A stretch of DNA of 64,000 bases from Polydactylus sextarius (taxonomy: Eukaryota; Chordata; Actinopteri; Polynemidae): positions 17,244,001 through 17,308,000 of the forward strand of contig CM028906.1 of assembly GCA_016801845.1 (NCBI GenBank), written 5' to 3'. Made by a program: the position numbers and the translations under genes. The notes under the pieces were generated by a model. That model was not told where the DNA came from, searched no databases, and saw only the letters and a program-made list of their open reading frames with translations. Positions 12,761-25,348 of the stretch are shown here, in pieces (the first letter of the stretch is position 1; each line of letters opens with the position of its first letter).

Positions 12761-13996
12761 AATGTGCCATCTGATAATTCAATTACATTTCCTGTTGTTT
12801 CTCTCTCTCACACACACTCACACACACACATGTTCAACACAAAATGATAAACCAAACACGCAATTATGTATCTTTTTTCGCCATTGCCCGTTACCATGGT
12901 GAAGCCCTTCAATAAATAGTAAAGAGCAACCATTGTTTGAGTCGAGGACTGAATGCTGGAGCTATTATCAAGCCAGTACTCCAGCAGCTTTCCTCTATTG
13001 AACCTTTTTGTAGCACAGTCCTGCAATTTTTTTTTCCACTCTGTTCCTGCCAGTGGCATTTGCCTGATTCGTCTAAACTCGCTTGTCCATGTTCCCTACA
13101 GCTCCTGTAGGTTTCCAGTTTGCAGTAATCACACCTCTGGCTTTTTTTCATGATAATATAATTCACAACAATAGCAGCAGCAGCAGCACTGTATGCATGG
13201 GAGCTATTTTTGTTCATGCTGGGAATTTAATGAAGTGTAAATCATGTATGATTCTTGCCATTTGAAGGAAGTTTTCGCCTCAAGTAATGGACTCGGAGGA
13301 CATTTTTTTTCTGCCAACTTAGAAGAAACGTAACACTAGTATTGAGTTTAAGCAATAACACTTTATTTATTTTATAGGTCTATAAGATAACCTCCTTAAG
13401 TACTCGGCTGATTCTAGTTCAACTGTAAAATTCTCTGAATTGAAAATACCCATGCAGTATTCATGTAGTTGTGAAAACTTAATTTTCCATATTTGATGTT
13501 GTTAGCTGCTATTTTGACTTATTAACTGCAGTTTTACCACATACTCCTCTATTTTCTCAGTGTTTATCACTAAATTAACACCAGCTGCAAACAAACTCAT
13601 GTTATATAGATGCTTTGCACCAATAAAAAACAAAAAAAAGTAGCTAACTGTTGTTTTTATGTGTTTTTAATACTTCACAGTCGATATAAATTCATAGTTG
13701 TACTATTCTCCATTGCGGCTTCACAGCCCTGTGGGATGTTAGGGCTACATGTAAATGAAACCAGTGTTCAATACAGTTGAAGGCCAATTGGAATTGTGTG
13801 AAATCCCCCAATCCCTTACCTTACCCAAAACAACAGTGCATTGTGACAGCAAAAAAACAGATTTGATTTTCTGAAGTGTATTTTGGCCACTAAACAGCTG
13901 GCAGGCGTTCAAGAAGGGCACAGGTAAGGAGGTTGATGAAAAGAAACCTTGAACAATCACAGCCTCTCGAGATGTTTGGTAGTTTGCAGAATGTTT

Positions 13997-14032
<36 letters not shown>

Positions 14033-16722
14033 TATATATATATATAAATAAATATTGTTCGAGGAGAATACTTGCTCTGCTTGTCACTTAAGATTTAGTA
14101 CCTGATTTCCTTTATCTCACCTGACTCCATCAAAACCCAACTTCAAATAAGGTGCGAAGCTGCTATTTTTAGGTTTTCAGTCCAACTATCCCGCAATGGG
14201 TTCATGCATGATCTTTGCTTCTCCCTTTGCAGCAGCTCTGTTCTCCTCCAGAGACTCTCCATCAAGGGTTAAAGCACCTGGGATGAAATGCATCAAAGAG
14301 GCTTTTGTGGACAAAAAAAGAGTGCTGGAAAAGAAGAGGGAGGGGGAAGAATAAAAGCATGGCTTGAAAGCAATGAATGGGCCACGGGGGGATAAAATGG
14401 GCCTCGTGTCCATCAAAAGCTCATTTCATATTCCGCTCAGTCACGCCGGGCACAAAACAATCTCAGGTAACAGACCTTATGTTAATAGCACGTGAAGTTC
14501 CTTCTTTTCAGAAAGACAAAAGGCAGATAGAGAGCATTGTAACCAGCCCTATCACTCGCACCTCCTCTGGCACATCAGGAGGAATTCATCTGGAGAGAAT
14601 ACTGTTGGTATTGTTCTGCTTGTCTGCGAGAGCGTGATTAGAGGAGCTTTTTTTTTTTTTTTACACCGTTTTCAAAAGATCAGTCATTGATGATTTCATA
14701 TTGCTCGTAATGACACGGCACAGGGGCGTGCTCATTACCTGAATCCCAGGTCACTGTGGGAGTAATTGAGTCAGATTCAAAGCTCCAGGCTTGATTCTTT
14801 CTAGTTGTTTGAGACATTTCCTCCTGCTCAGAAGTTTTTTTTCTTTTTTGCAATTTAAAAAAAAAAAAAATTAAAACTGTGTTAAACACAAAGAGAAAGA
14901 TTCACAAACATGTGATTGAACGCAGCTCAACAACCCTTGGCTGAAGTGCAGCGTAGGCGCCCAGTGAAGAAGAACTATTGATCTCAAAATAAGATGCTCC
15001 TGTAGCTAGGAAACGAGACACATCTTCCATCATTTCTGCTCCCATTTTCACCACTGGTGGTTCACTCATGATGGAGAGTGTCACGAGTGGTTGCCCTCCA
15101 TTATGAAACAAACAAACCATATAAATATTAACCTACTGTTGTCTCCCGTGTTGGATCTTTCACTGTAATAATAAAGAAGAAAATCCTCATTCGTATAATT
15201 TCCAAAGGAATGACTGTAACTTTTTAGATGCCTTTGGAATAGTTATTATTATATCCTTAGATGTGATGAAAAAGTCAGCAGTTGTACTGTAACTCGCTTC
15301 TCTTTTCATATCACACCACGAGAATTTAATATCAAGAGAGGCCCAGAGAGATTACATATAGTCGATACTGCTTTGAAGTGTGTTCACAGTTGACAACAAA
15401 AGGCACCTGAACATGGTTTCCAATAACATCTTTTTCATACGATATATATGTTGCTATTTCACCCACCGCTGAGTATCTCCATGACAACTTCACATGGTGA
15501 TTCGCCACAGAACATTGTTTACGATGTGCTGAAAGCTGCAGTTAAGAGGCTTGTTGATCATAGTCTGTGCAATAAAAGCAACAAATAGATATGATAGGCA
15601 ATATAGATGTGTGTGTATGCTGCCATGTTTGATTTCAGTGACACACTAAAGAAACGACACATCTACATCTGAAATCAAAGCAAAACTATTCCTCATTATC
15701 CATGTTTGGTTAAAATTCTGATTTTTTTTCCCCCATGCTTGCTCCTTTTAAATTTGCTACAAAGACAATGACATTTATATTTGCTGTGTTTTTTGCTGAA
15801 ACTATGACACTATGTTTTCTTTCGGCTTGGCAGAATGGTTTTATTTTTTAAAATACCCTTGGAGGCAGTTGGAGGTGGAAATTGCCCGCAGGTGTGCATG
15901 CATATAAAATGGTAATGTGGACAGACGGACACAAAGCGCTGTTTGGGTGCTGTGCTCATGAAAGGGCAATCCCACTGATTGAGCTGTCACATTCACAGAT
16001 GCAGTAATAAAACTAAGCAGGGCAATTACTGTAGATGGAGAACGGTAGGTAGCAGAGGGGGAAGAGGGGGGCAACGCAATATGTCCTCCCCTAAAATACC
16101 CTGATGGGAGACGAGACAAAGCAAATGTTGCCGTTTGTAATGAGGATGAGGGGAGAAAGGGGGGAAAAAAAGAAGCAGTAAGCTCTGACAAGCACGGCAA
16201 CATCTCAGAGGATGTTAATAAACATTATCCACCCAACTTTCAGTTTTATGTTATTGGCTGTCGACGCGTAGTATCCTCTTTGGAAAATGAAATCACAGAA
16301 CTGCAAAATAAAGCAACCATTTATCAAACACTGTTAAACACAAGGCAGATCAAGAACATTATTTCAAATTTATGAAAGGAGGAAAAAAAAAAAAAACTAA
16401 CTATATGAGCCAGTGTGACCTGTTATCATCCATCATGTCTGGGTAGAAATAAACTACTGGATTGCCATCTAGTGTGCAAATATAAGAATTACACAGGCAG
16501 CGTTGAAACTGGAGATAAATTCGACTCTCCTGACTGTTCAAACACATTTACAGTCAGGTAATGAGTTAATGAGGTACGCATAATTAAATTTATGGTCACA
16601 TTAATTAAAAAAAAAAGATGTTACGACCTTTGCAGAGCTCAGTTGACACAGTAATGTATGTACTCTATATGTAAAGGTAAATATGGCAATAAAAAAAAAA
16701 ATCTTCATGTTGTCAGCCATAA
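12761..16722. other. Intergenic DNA between convergent shf and ubl7
   Basis: No gene is supported. The stretch contains (CA)15 at 14001-14030 running into a TA/TAAA tract to about 14053, poly(T) at 14648-14662, poly(A) near 14857-14871 and poly(A) at about 16384-16396. Confidence 0.6.
14001..14053. repeat. (CA)15 microsatellite followed by TA/TAAA tract
   Basis: Fifteen uninterrupted CA units are followed by an AT-alternating tail. Confidence 0.95.
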
Positions 16723-16728
16723 TTTATT
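16723..16728 (-). terminator. ubl7: Polyadenylation signal of ubl7
   Basis: TTTATT on the plus strand reads AATAAA on the ubl7 strand, about 81 bases after the stop codon. It is the first such motif downstream, so a short 3' UTR is likely. Confidence 0.6.
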
Positions 16729-16808
16729 GTTTTTCTGGGCAGCAGCATGACAAGATTTCTCCTGGTCTCTTCCAATACAAAAGCCTTTGTTGTCCATGGG
16801 GTATGGGC

Positions 16809-16949
16809 TCAGAGCCCTGGGCCTCCAGCAAATATGAGCTCGAGGGCAGCTTGGATGTCACCATCTGTAGCCTGCAGCGCCCTCAGCATCAGCTCCTCGT
16901 CCTGGATCCCCATGTCACGAAGCTGCTGCATCTGGGACTGCCAGCGGCC
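16809..16949 (-). CDS. ubl7: ubl7 coding exon 10 with UBA domain and stop
   Basis: Residues 334-379 carry the complete UBA domain and end FAGGPGL, TGA at 16811-16809. The acceptor is GCCAG. The UBA surface motif MGI is intact. Confidence 0.96.
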   Translation of the reverse strand, partial: GRWQSQMQQLRDMGIQDEELMLRALQATDGDIQAALELIFAGGPGL

Positions 16950-19900
16950 CTGGCAAAACAAAAACACATTCAAAGAATTTGTTTTTTATTCAAAGGACTT
17001 GCAGTCTAAATACTCTGCAGCTGTAGTGAATATCACTTTCCACAGGTTCCACAAAAAAAGTGTAGCTGATGTGTCTAAACACGCTCTCTCTATGAATTAA
17101 ATACATAAGAATGAGTTGGCAGGTTCATCATCTCACCTGTAGAGCAGACATGTTAGTGGCTTGCAGAGCTTGTTGTAGAGCCTGGCTGAAGAGATCGTTA
17201 CTGACCGGTGTTCCTGCTGGCATGGGGGCTACACCACTGGAGGGGTCCGCCTAAATCAAACACCAGAACAACAGTCAGAAAAAAAAAGAAGAAAAAGGTA
17301 TCCATCTACATCTTCTTGTTATCAGGTCAGCTGTTTAAGTAAAAGTGACGCATATCTTTGTCACAATGTGAATAAATATCACCTGGCTTGCTGTCGTGGG
17401 AGTGACTGCGCTGCTGTCAGGCGTGCTAGCGAGGGCCAAAGCTGTTGCCAGTTCACTCTGTGTTATTGGTCGAGGGCCAGTTGCTCCACTGTGGCTCAGA
17501 GACACCGGTCGTATTCCTGCTGAGCCCCCTGGTCTGTTTGAGGGTCCTGCTGGGCTCCCCTGTAACATGTACAGGAATACATTAGAGCCATTGGCATTAT
17601 CAGTTCTCCTCAATATCTTATGTGATGTTAAATTTCAAGCTAAGAGACTCACAGATTGGAACTCTTCCTCATCATCTGACATGCCCTCAAACATGAAGCC
17701 TCCTGCCACACAAAGATAAGAAGAAGATTTAGTGAAAACAACAAAAAGTGATTAATAAAAATGTATCAAAAATTAAATTAAAAAGCTCAAGAAGTAAACA
17801 ATAATGAATCTGAAACAGCAAGATACAACAATTTTTCTGTTCTGAGTGCATAATGATGTATTTTAAGATATTAAACTACTGTCTGTCTCTGCTTAGTTGT
17901 TCCAATATTTGAAGCCTGTCAGCAGAACTTCCTTAAAACCTTTACTGATGGACTTACCAGGCATATCACTGTAGGAACTGGCAGAAACGTTGCGAGAGGA
18001 GCTGGCGCTGGACTGAGCAGGCATGCTGCCCGCCACTGAGTGCAGGACCAGGATGATGGCGTTGACAAGGGCCGGGTGTGAGCTGATTAATCTATTGAAC
18101 AGACAGAAAAGGTAGACACGTGGAATTACATGACTTTCTACTTACGTGTCTGTGCTCACTTTTTATTGTGTCACCTCAGAGCCAAAGCAAAGAGACAGAA
18201 ATCCTTTCCATGTGTGTTCAACACCACCTATTCACCACTGGGCCGTGCTATATGTAAGGTGGTAAAAACACAAAAACACCGGCATATTTTGTCTGCTGAT
18301 GATGTTGGGAAGTACACAAGAGCGCCATCCGCAGAGCAGAGCCCAAATCTGTAGTAGCAAGACATTTTGCAGATGGCAATCACACAACTACAGACTTGGG
18401 TTTCTGTGGCATTGACCAAATTGTCAAAGACGATCTCTAATCTTGACAAATGTCTGGTTCAGTGTGAATGTCGATACATTTATTATTTAAAAACTTAACA
18501 TCCCAATGGCATGAATGAGGATATGTCCTGCTTTCTTTAATGTACACATTGTATCCATGTCTGTATCGGTATTTGTTTAGTGACTGGTGAACAACTGAGT
18601 GCGGATGTGGCAATTGGCCACCGATTGAATACACCTTTCTACACCTTTTTGAGGAAAGTCCACACCTGGGACCGAAACGTTTGCACCTTGCACCCTTTTT
18701 TTTGCACTCTCCTGTTATATCCCTTTAAGAAATATATGCTCTGAAATAAGACTTCGTCTGATTCTGTTTTAGTGTGTGCGAGTCTCTACTGTTTAGACTC
18801 ACCTCAGAGCCAACAACAGCAAAACACAAGCTGTACTCACATGTCCAACATGCTTGGGTCCGTGAACTGCACAAAGAGATCTTTGTCTTGGAGCACGCCT
18901 GAGCAAATTAAAGAGAAATGTTACTTTTGACATTTTTTGCATGGTTTCATTCAATAGCGTGACAATGTATTTCAGAACTTACCTAATGCAACTGGGTCTG
19001 ACCTGAGCCCTGGTGTAGCCACAATGATCTGATCCAGGGACTCTTTATTTGTTAACATTTTATATACCTGCATATGAGCAAAAGACAATCAGTGTTGTTT
19101 CTTTTAAAAATCTCTTTTAAAGACAAAAACATGAACTACTACATCACCCAAAACATATAAATGATAGTTTAACCATCAACAACATAGTGGGTCATGCTGT
19201 CTGATTTCTGTTTTCTTCCTCTGTCATTCACTAACTCAAACAGATCTATGACAAGAATACTGTAGACATATTGTAGTCTGACAATAGTTGTGTGGTTGAC
19301 TGGTTGACCCCACTGGGTCCTGACCAATATCTGTGCCCACATCCATGAGTCTGTAACAATACAAGTGTGTAGCCAAAATCAGTTTCAATATAAATATAAC
19401 CACTGGTATCTGAACTGTCCCTTTATCACTCGAGTCAACTTACTGGCATTCAGCAACTGTTTGTATCTGGTGAGTTTACAGTTCAGAGAGCTGCCAACCT
19501 ACAATAGATAAACCTGTTCCTGTCGAGGACAGTATTTGACAAGCTTCTAGTTGTCTGGGGCTGTGTTTACACTTGGACAATTCAGTGAGAAGCGAAGAGA
19601 TGGTGTCACAGATGTAGATACACCCAAATTACTTAAGCCAAATAGTTTTCAAGGATATGCTTGTCCAAAGTGATTCAAGGCAAACATTATGGCATTCTGC
19701 AGTGAAGGACAACCTTATCAACTTTTTACTATGTGTGAGACATGAGAAACTTCTGAAACAATGCTGAATGTTGTTTATTAACTGAGTCAAACACAGTTTG
19801 GACTGAGCACTGGTTGAACTCAACATCCTCACAGACTTTCTTGGCTCATGTTGAGGCCATGTGCAAAAACTGAAATGTGATTATAAAGATTTCATCAGGA

Positions 19901-20598
19901 TGTGATTGAGAGATGTTGTCAGGCAAATCTAAATATATACTTGACGCCGTTTGTGACTCCTACTCACCGAATCTCTATAGGCAGAATTGAGAGAGTGAAG
20001 AGCAGCATGAAACACTCTGAACTCCCTGGCAGCAGTTGCTCTGTTCACAGGCTCTGGAGAAGACACACACAAAAACAAAGTTCAGTTTCACACTCAGTAC
20101 AACTTAAATATAACTCTTAATGTTTCAGTGACTGGCACACACAGACCTGGGTTGTTCTCTGGCTCAGGCCAAGTCTTTTTGAGAATGTGTAAGGTAGAAC
20201 CTGGCTGAATACCACAAGCGTCCAGTGTTAGATCATCCTTAAGTTTCCTCCCACAATGGACCAACTCTGGTATGCAGCATGAAAACAGGCAGAACATTAT
20301 AGGGACAAGTAATAAAGGCATCTATAGACAGTAAAGCAACACACTGCTATTTCTATTAAACACAAGTGGCATTATTTGGATGCACACACACTTTTCATTT
20401 ATGGCTGAACTGATATAACAGACCTATTAGTTCAGGGTCTGGAATGGAGTCTGCTAACTGAGCTGCTACAAGCTGTTTTAAGGTAGCTACTCTGTATCCT
20501 CCGGGAGGCACATCCCCTGGCATCATCTCCGGGAAGTGGAAGATGGATTTGGGCTGATCCGTCAGCTTCAAAGACAGGTGCCAGTCTGAAGAAGTCAT
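16809..20598 (-). CDS. ubl7: Ubiquitin-like protein 7 (complete, 10 coding exons)
   Basis: Ten exons join in frame to 1,140 nt, a 379-residue protein against 380 in human UBL7. Domains in order: an N-terminal ubiquitin-like fold (about residues 5-95, with SDWHLSLKLTDQPKSIFHFP and CGRKLKDD..GIQPGST); a central helical part (AREFRVFHAALHS, NKESLDQIIVATPGL, DPSMLD, SHPALVNAIILVLHS); an acidic patch (GMSDDEEEF); a Ser/Pro/Gly-rich linker; and a C-terminal UBA domain (about 338-376, QMQQLRDMGIQDEELMLRAL, then DGDIQAALELI with the MGI loop). A UBL plus UBA layout suggests a ubiquitin-binding shuttle or scaffold; I recall the mammalian protein as BMSC-UbP, but its cellular role is poorly defined. 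The start at 20598 is chosen because MTSSDWHL aligns with the human N-terminus. All introns are GT-AG. The gene is convergent with shf and divergent from cd276. Confidence 0.96.
17137..17250 (-). CDS. ubl7: ubl7 coding exon 9
   Basis: 38 residues including PVSNDLFSQALQQALQAT, close to the human sequence. Phase 0 at both ends. The donor is GTGAGA and the acceptor is TTTAG. Confidence 0.95.
17383..17559 (-). CDS. ubl7: ubl7 coding exon 8
   Basis: A 59-residue low-complexity linker followed by the conserved block GPRPITQSELATALALASTP. Phase 0 at both ends. The donor is GTGATA and the acceptor is TTACAG. Confidence 0.95.
17653..17702 (-). CDS. ubl7: ubl7 coding exon 7
   Basis: A 50-nt exon coding GFMFEGMSDDEEEFQS, an acidic segment matching human GFLFEGLSDDEDDF. 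The donor is GTGAGT and the acceptor is GGCAG. Confidence 0.94.
17958..18091 (-). CDS. ubl7: ubl7 coding exon 6
   Basis: Residues 176-219, from LISSHPALVNAIILVLHS through a Ser-rich stretch to SYSDMP. The donor is GTAAGT and the acceptor is CAATAG. Confidence 0.95.
18092..18840 (-). other. ubl7 intron (749 bp)
   Basis: No exon is needed here, since the flanking exons join in frame. It contains an ACCGAAACGTTTGCACC-type motif near 18671 that looks like repeat-derived sequence; the family is not identified. Confidence 0.5.
18841..18898 (-). CDS. ubl7: ubl7 coding exon 5
   Basis: A 58-nt exon for residues 157-174 (VLQDKDLFVQFTDPSMLD). The donor is GTGAGT and the acceptor is GCTCAG. It is separated from exon 4 by only 84 bp. 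Confidence 0.93.
18983..19067 (-). CDS. ubl7: ubl7 coding exon 4
   Basis: Residues 128-155 (VYKMLTNKESLDQIIVATPG..). The donor is GTAAGT and the acceptor is ATGCAG. This is one of the best-conserved blocks against human UBL7. Confidence 0.95.
19068..19967 (-). other. ubl7 intron (900 bp)
   Basis: The largest ubl7 intron. It has no recognisable coding sequence or clear repeat. Confidence 0.55.
19968..20053 (-). CDS. ubl7: ubl7 coding exon 3
   Basis: Residues 100-127 (AREFRVFHAALHSLNSAYRD). The acceptor is CTCCAG and the donor is GTGAGT. It follows exon 2 after a 93-bp intron. Confidence 0.93.
20147..20266 (-). CDS. ubl7: ubl7 coding exon 2
   Basis: Residues 60-98 of the ubiquitin-like domain (LVHCGRKLKDD..GIQPGSTLHILKKTWPEP). 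The acceptor is CCAG. The donor is again GTCTGT. Phase is preserved on both sides. Confidence 0.93.
20424..20598 (-). CDS. ubl7: ubl7 coding exon 1
   Basis: Encodes residues 1-58, ending SIPDPELI, then the first base of Glu59. The donor is GTCTGT, weaker than the usual GTAAGT or GTGAGT. Reading through would give LLYQFSHK and a stop, so the splice is needed to reach VHCGRKLKDD. The exon's 5' UTR part runs to an acceptor at 20629-20630 (exon begins 20628). Confidence 0.93.
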
Positions 20599-21007
20599 CT
20601 CCACCTCATCACACAAACAGAGCACAACCTTAATATTAGAGCAAAGACGATAATAACACAAGCTAGCTACAGTTTACCAGCAACTGATGCCGCAAGAATG
20701 TAAGAAACAATTTCCAAATATGTTTTTTTCCTTATATTTTCTTAGAAAACAGATTCAGTGCAATACATTTCATTCGCTTCATTTTCGATTTCTTTTAGGG
20801 GTTTAGAGATGAAGAAAAGCTACAATACGTTAGCAACCGGTTAGCTGCTTGGCGTTTACTAAAGAAGATCAATGTCGATTTTCTAAATTAAAAGCTAAGT
20901 GTGCTTATAGTATGGTAGAAATTAACTCTGTCGTAACAGCGTTAAAAGAAATGTCAAAAAGAAACGCCACAAAACTGTAACACTTTATAAAAGAACTGCA
21001 CACTCAC

Positions 21008-21060
21008 CGTTTTATTATTGACGCTCAACTCACTTCCGGACTGTTGTCACGTGGTCATAC
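21008..21060 (-). promoter_or_regulatory. ubl7: ubl7 non-coding exon 1 and core promoter
   Basis: A GTGAGTG donor on the minus strand (exon end 21008) pairs with the acceptor at 20629-20630, giving a 379-bp intron in the 5' UTR. Just upstream lie CCGGAAGTG (plus 21031-21039, an ETS/GABP-type site) and GTCACGTG (plus 21046-21053, an E-box of the USF/TFE3 type). This combination is typical of TATA-less housekeeping promoters. The transcription start itself is inferred. Confidence 0.6.
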
Positions 21061-23974
21061 GTTACGTTTACGTCCACTGTCCAAACAAAGGGTATTTTGC
21101 CACTCAGTCTCCTAACTGTGTCTTAAACCACCTTAAACCACCGACAAACTACGGGTCTGTTTTTCTACCACTGTCGCACAGAGAGAGAGAGAGAGTGAGA
21201 GAGACTTAGCCAATTCAAAACTTTGCCGAGACATTACAGCATAATGTCAAAATAACTCGACACCAACGTGTTCTAATTGATTTCCATGCTGCATATTCTT
21301 CTTCTCTTAAAGCTGTATCAAGTTTTGGGCACATGCGATTCCAGACAGTATTTTCACGGTCTGCGTCTTAGTGAAATAACAATAATCAAACAAATCTCTG
21401 CTTAATATATACCTGACTAATAAGTACATAATATGTGCACAAAATACTGTATTATAGCAAAAGTTGGAATTATCCTGACCCTGTTAGTGGACTTGTGTCA
21501 CTGTAGTTTAAACAGCGTTAACATGTAGATTGGTTTGATTTACTTATGCTCCCTTAATTATATCTCCCATATTTGTCTTCATAACAGTGTAAAGATAAAA
21601 CGACCTTATTTCAGGTTCCACAGACAGATGCACTACCAGTCCTAACATGTCTTTATCGCAGTCTAAATAGTATGATATTGGAAACGGTAGGCGCCGGTGT
21701 TGTAGGTTAACTGGTATTCGTGTTAAGTGGTGCTAGATGGTGTTCCAGAACTTGCATCCGCAGATTCGTCATCGTCTTGGAAAAAAAAACGGTGCCGGTG
21801 CGTTATACCGGTGCGTCTGCCCCAGGTATAAAAGTGTTACCTACATTAAACATTTAATAATGCCTCATAAAATTATACAGCGGTCACATAGGTCCCCTAG
21901 TTAAGATTCTGTCTTTTACTGATTTTCTGTGCACATGAGTCCATAGTGCTGGCAGTTAATTGGATTTATATGCGTTTATTTTATTCCGATTTGAACCCTG
22001 TGGAAGCCAATCCATGACTGCTGCTGCTGCAAGTAACAACAAAAACAAGCTTCTGCATGTGTTTCTTGAGAATTATTGTAAGTAATATTCTGGTATATCA
22101 TCATGTTTCTTTTAGCGCCTCCCACAGTTCTTAAGATAAGACTGTGTTTTATCTGTTTCTCAGGAAGTATGACACCATACTTCAAAATGGTCAATCACAA
22201 TGGGGTATTGTGATTTTTTTTGATTTTTTTTTTTGATTCACACAGTGAAACTATCATCGTGTAATCAGGTGTATCCACTAATAAACAATGTATCAACATT
22301 AGAGCGTGTTTACCCACAGTTTTCTTGCAGCGTGAATTTATTTACAAATTGCCAAAGTGTGTTTAAATGGAAGTATCAGACTTTTTTTTCCTCAATATGT
22401 TCGTGCAGAAAAACGCTTCCACGTGTATGTACTTGATGTGCGTCATGAACAACCTTGGGAACAGAAAGATGACGTGACCAGGTGATTTATATATAGAAGT
22501 ATAATGCATAATTTAATAAAAGTCTCATTTGCACTCGGATCTTGCCCAAACCCCAAAAGTGTAGACAGAAGGATTATTTTTTGTGAGCAATCAACCTGCA
22601 GAACTCTTATTGGAAAGCTATTGCATTAATTGCTGAAAGGCAACTACTGGATTAACTAACAGATTTGACCTTCACCAGCATCTAGACCATGGACCATTCA
22701 GTGACTTTCACTGAAAACACCTGCTAATAATATATATTTTATTTAATGAAATATTTGATATCACTATGGTTTCAGAAGTAAATTAGCACTTTTTATGATA
22801 ATTGCTTAATTTAAATATGAATTGTGTGGGAAAAAATCTGTCATTTAATTATACATTGATTCATATTTATATATAATGTTAAACTATAAAAAAAAGGTAA
22901 TGTTGTCAGGCATTATGTTTGACATACACTGGCAGCACATGTGGAATGTGTTAACTATGGTGTAAGGGTTTGAAGAAATGTTATTTTTCTGTTATTTTAG
23001 TTTTATGGGATCATATTTTGCCAAGTTGGCATCAAAGATTTGTTTTTTTAAAAATGGCGTTTGGGCCTTTTTTTTCGAACGACACCAGAGAACATGTTTT
23101 TATGATGGAAGTCACAGTCTCAGTCACCATGGAGACTCCAGGAGGTCACTTCAGCATGTGTAGGTGTAAATAAAGCAGAGCCTGATCTCGTAATAATGTT
23201 ATTCTATGCTATTTTCAAAACCAAGAAAAAAACGCGCGACAGATCAGTTTTGTAAGTCAGAGTGAACTGAGAAAGTGTCTGGTTTTTATTGGAGCTACAG
23301 ACTGAAGCTTCATAATAGACATGTGATCAAAATGTGTAAATGTCACATTTCTTTGCTTCAGCATCTACATATGTGTATGATAATGTGTTAGCATTAGGGC
23401 TGAACAATTCATTACCAATTAACATTTGATGTTTGATTGGTGTGGAGCTGAAGTTCAGTATTAACTTTGTATAATATAAAACATGCTGAGGAGCATTTAG
23501 CAGGTGGCACAAAACTGCTCTATGCTAATACAAGAATGAATGAATAGAAAGAACAGAATAATTGTATTTGTCCCTCAAGGGGAAATGTATCTGTTTGACA
23601 GCATGTAAAATTATGATAATAGATTAACAGAAAATAAAAAAGTTAAGAGAAAAATAAATAGTTTATATAAACAGGAAATGTTCAAACTCTCCAGAGATGA
23701 TAAGGAAGACTTGTGGGTGTAATGTTTGCAGCTGGGACATGAGAGAGTTCATTTATTATCCTATTGAGAAAATGTTTGAGGCAATATGTCTTTTTGAGCA
23801 CAGTGTTTTGACTTTTCTTTCTCCTGGCATCTGACCTTTGCGTCTGGTAGGGTCAGCATTGTCCCAGGTAGTTCTTGCACCTGGCAAGGCTGTCGAGACT
23901 CTGTGCTTGAAGGCCCAGTATCTCAAAGGGCTGTAGACCACAACTTGTGATAGGAGCCACAACAGACACTATTT

Positions 23975-24195
23975 ATACAACACGCACAATTTACACAAAA
24001 GACAATTATTATACAACAAGCACAATTTGTACAACAGATAACATTCACAAAACACACACAACTTATACCATACATAATTATTACAATATTTACACAACAC
24101 ACAATGTACTCAACATACACTATTTACACTACACACACAATGTACACATCACACAATCCATGCAACACGCAACAGGCACAATTACACAAAAGTCC
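23975..24195 (+). repeat. Degenerate tandem repeat of ACAACACRCACAATNTAC type
   Basis: About a dozen imperfect units of roughly 12-18 bases, with CACAATTTACAC, CACAATGTAC and similar words. The repeat makes artefactual Thr/Tyr/Ile-rich frames on both strands. Confidence 0.6.
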
Positions 24196-25265
24196 CAGAT
24201 TTTTACTATCATATGCAAACATCAAATATCTGCCACAGAGCAACAGTCCTCACTTTATATGGGTCAAACGTGTGTATCTGTCGAATTACACATTGAGAAC
24301 CAACATCACATCATAACTATTTTCACACGAGGAAGACCTAGCGCCACACAAGTCTCTGTGTTCTATGAGGCACTGGGTTTCATGTTGAATTCATTGAAAT
24401 AGAAACAAAATCTGTTTAAGTTTTCATAAAATGTGAAGCTGAACTTCTTCCAAAAAACAATGTTCCAGCAGCAGCAGCTTCTTCAACAAGCTGGTTCTGC
24501 TTGTCCTCTTACTCTTACTTTTTACAAACGACAACATCCATGGATTGCCCAGTACTTTAAGAGGTTTATATAAGGTTTATTAAAGGTTTATTAAAGTTTC
24601 TGTCTTTCTTCATGTATGAAAGTATTTAGAAATATGATCCAATGCTGTTACCAACAGCATTTCATGCAGTTTCATGAAAAAAAAAAGTTGTATAAAGATT
24701 CATTTTGTGAATGTGATACAATGATGCACCACCACCCATTAAAGCTTTGCTTGATATTTTTATAAGGTCACAATATTGCTGTATAACTAGTAACTGTGTA
24801 CAATTTCATTTGTAAACCATTCATTTTTAATTATATCAAGTATAATGTGATTTGTTTCATGTAACTTAATAACATAAAAAAATACATAAAAGTCAACTGT
24901 AATATATATTGAGTTTTTTCTTGCCCTTTCCCATTTAACATATCTCACTGTCAATACCAAATGGAAAACCTGCAGAACTACACAGCAACTTCAAGGTATT
25001 ATTTTCACAGATGGAAATAAGAGTGTAAAAACCTACACTTTCCACCCTATATCCATTTTTCCGAATCGATTTCTGCACATATCATTCTGTCACTGGTCAT
25101 AGTCTGCAACCTGGATGACACGAGTGGATTCCAAAGTTTTTAAATTTAAAAAATAGTCAAACCCAAACTGGGACAATATATCTGCAAATAACCTAAACAG
25201 ATTGAGCAGTTTTGGGTTTTATGCATAACGTTTTGATTCCTTTGATTCCTGTGTGTATACCTTAG

Positions 25266-25271
<6 letters not shown>

Positions 25272-25346
<75 letters not shown>
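25272..25346. repeat. (AT)n microsatellite
   Basis: About 75 bases of uninterrupted alternating T and A, immediately inside the right arm of the inverted-repeat pair. Confidence 0.95.

Positions 25347-25348
<2 letters not shown>

Noticed and set aside
13745..14029. 94-codon minus-strand frame starting in Cys/Val repeats
   Set aside because: It is driven by the (CA)15 microsatellite and lacks any recognisable domain.
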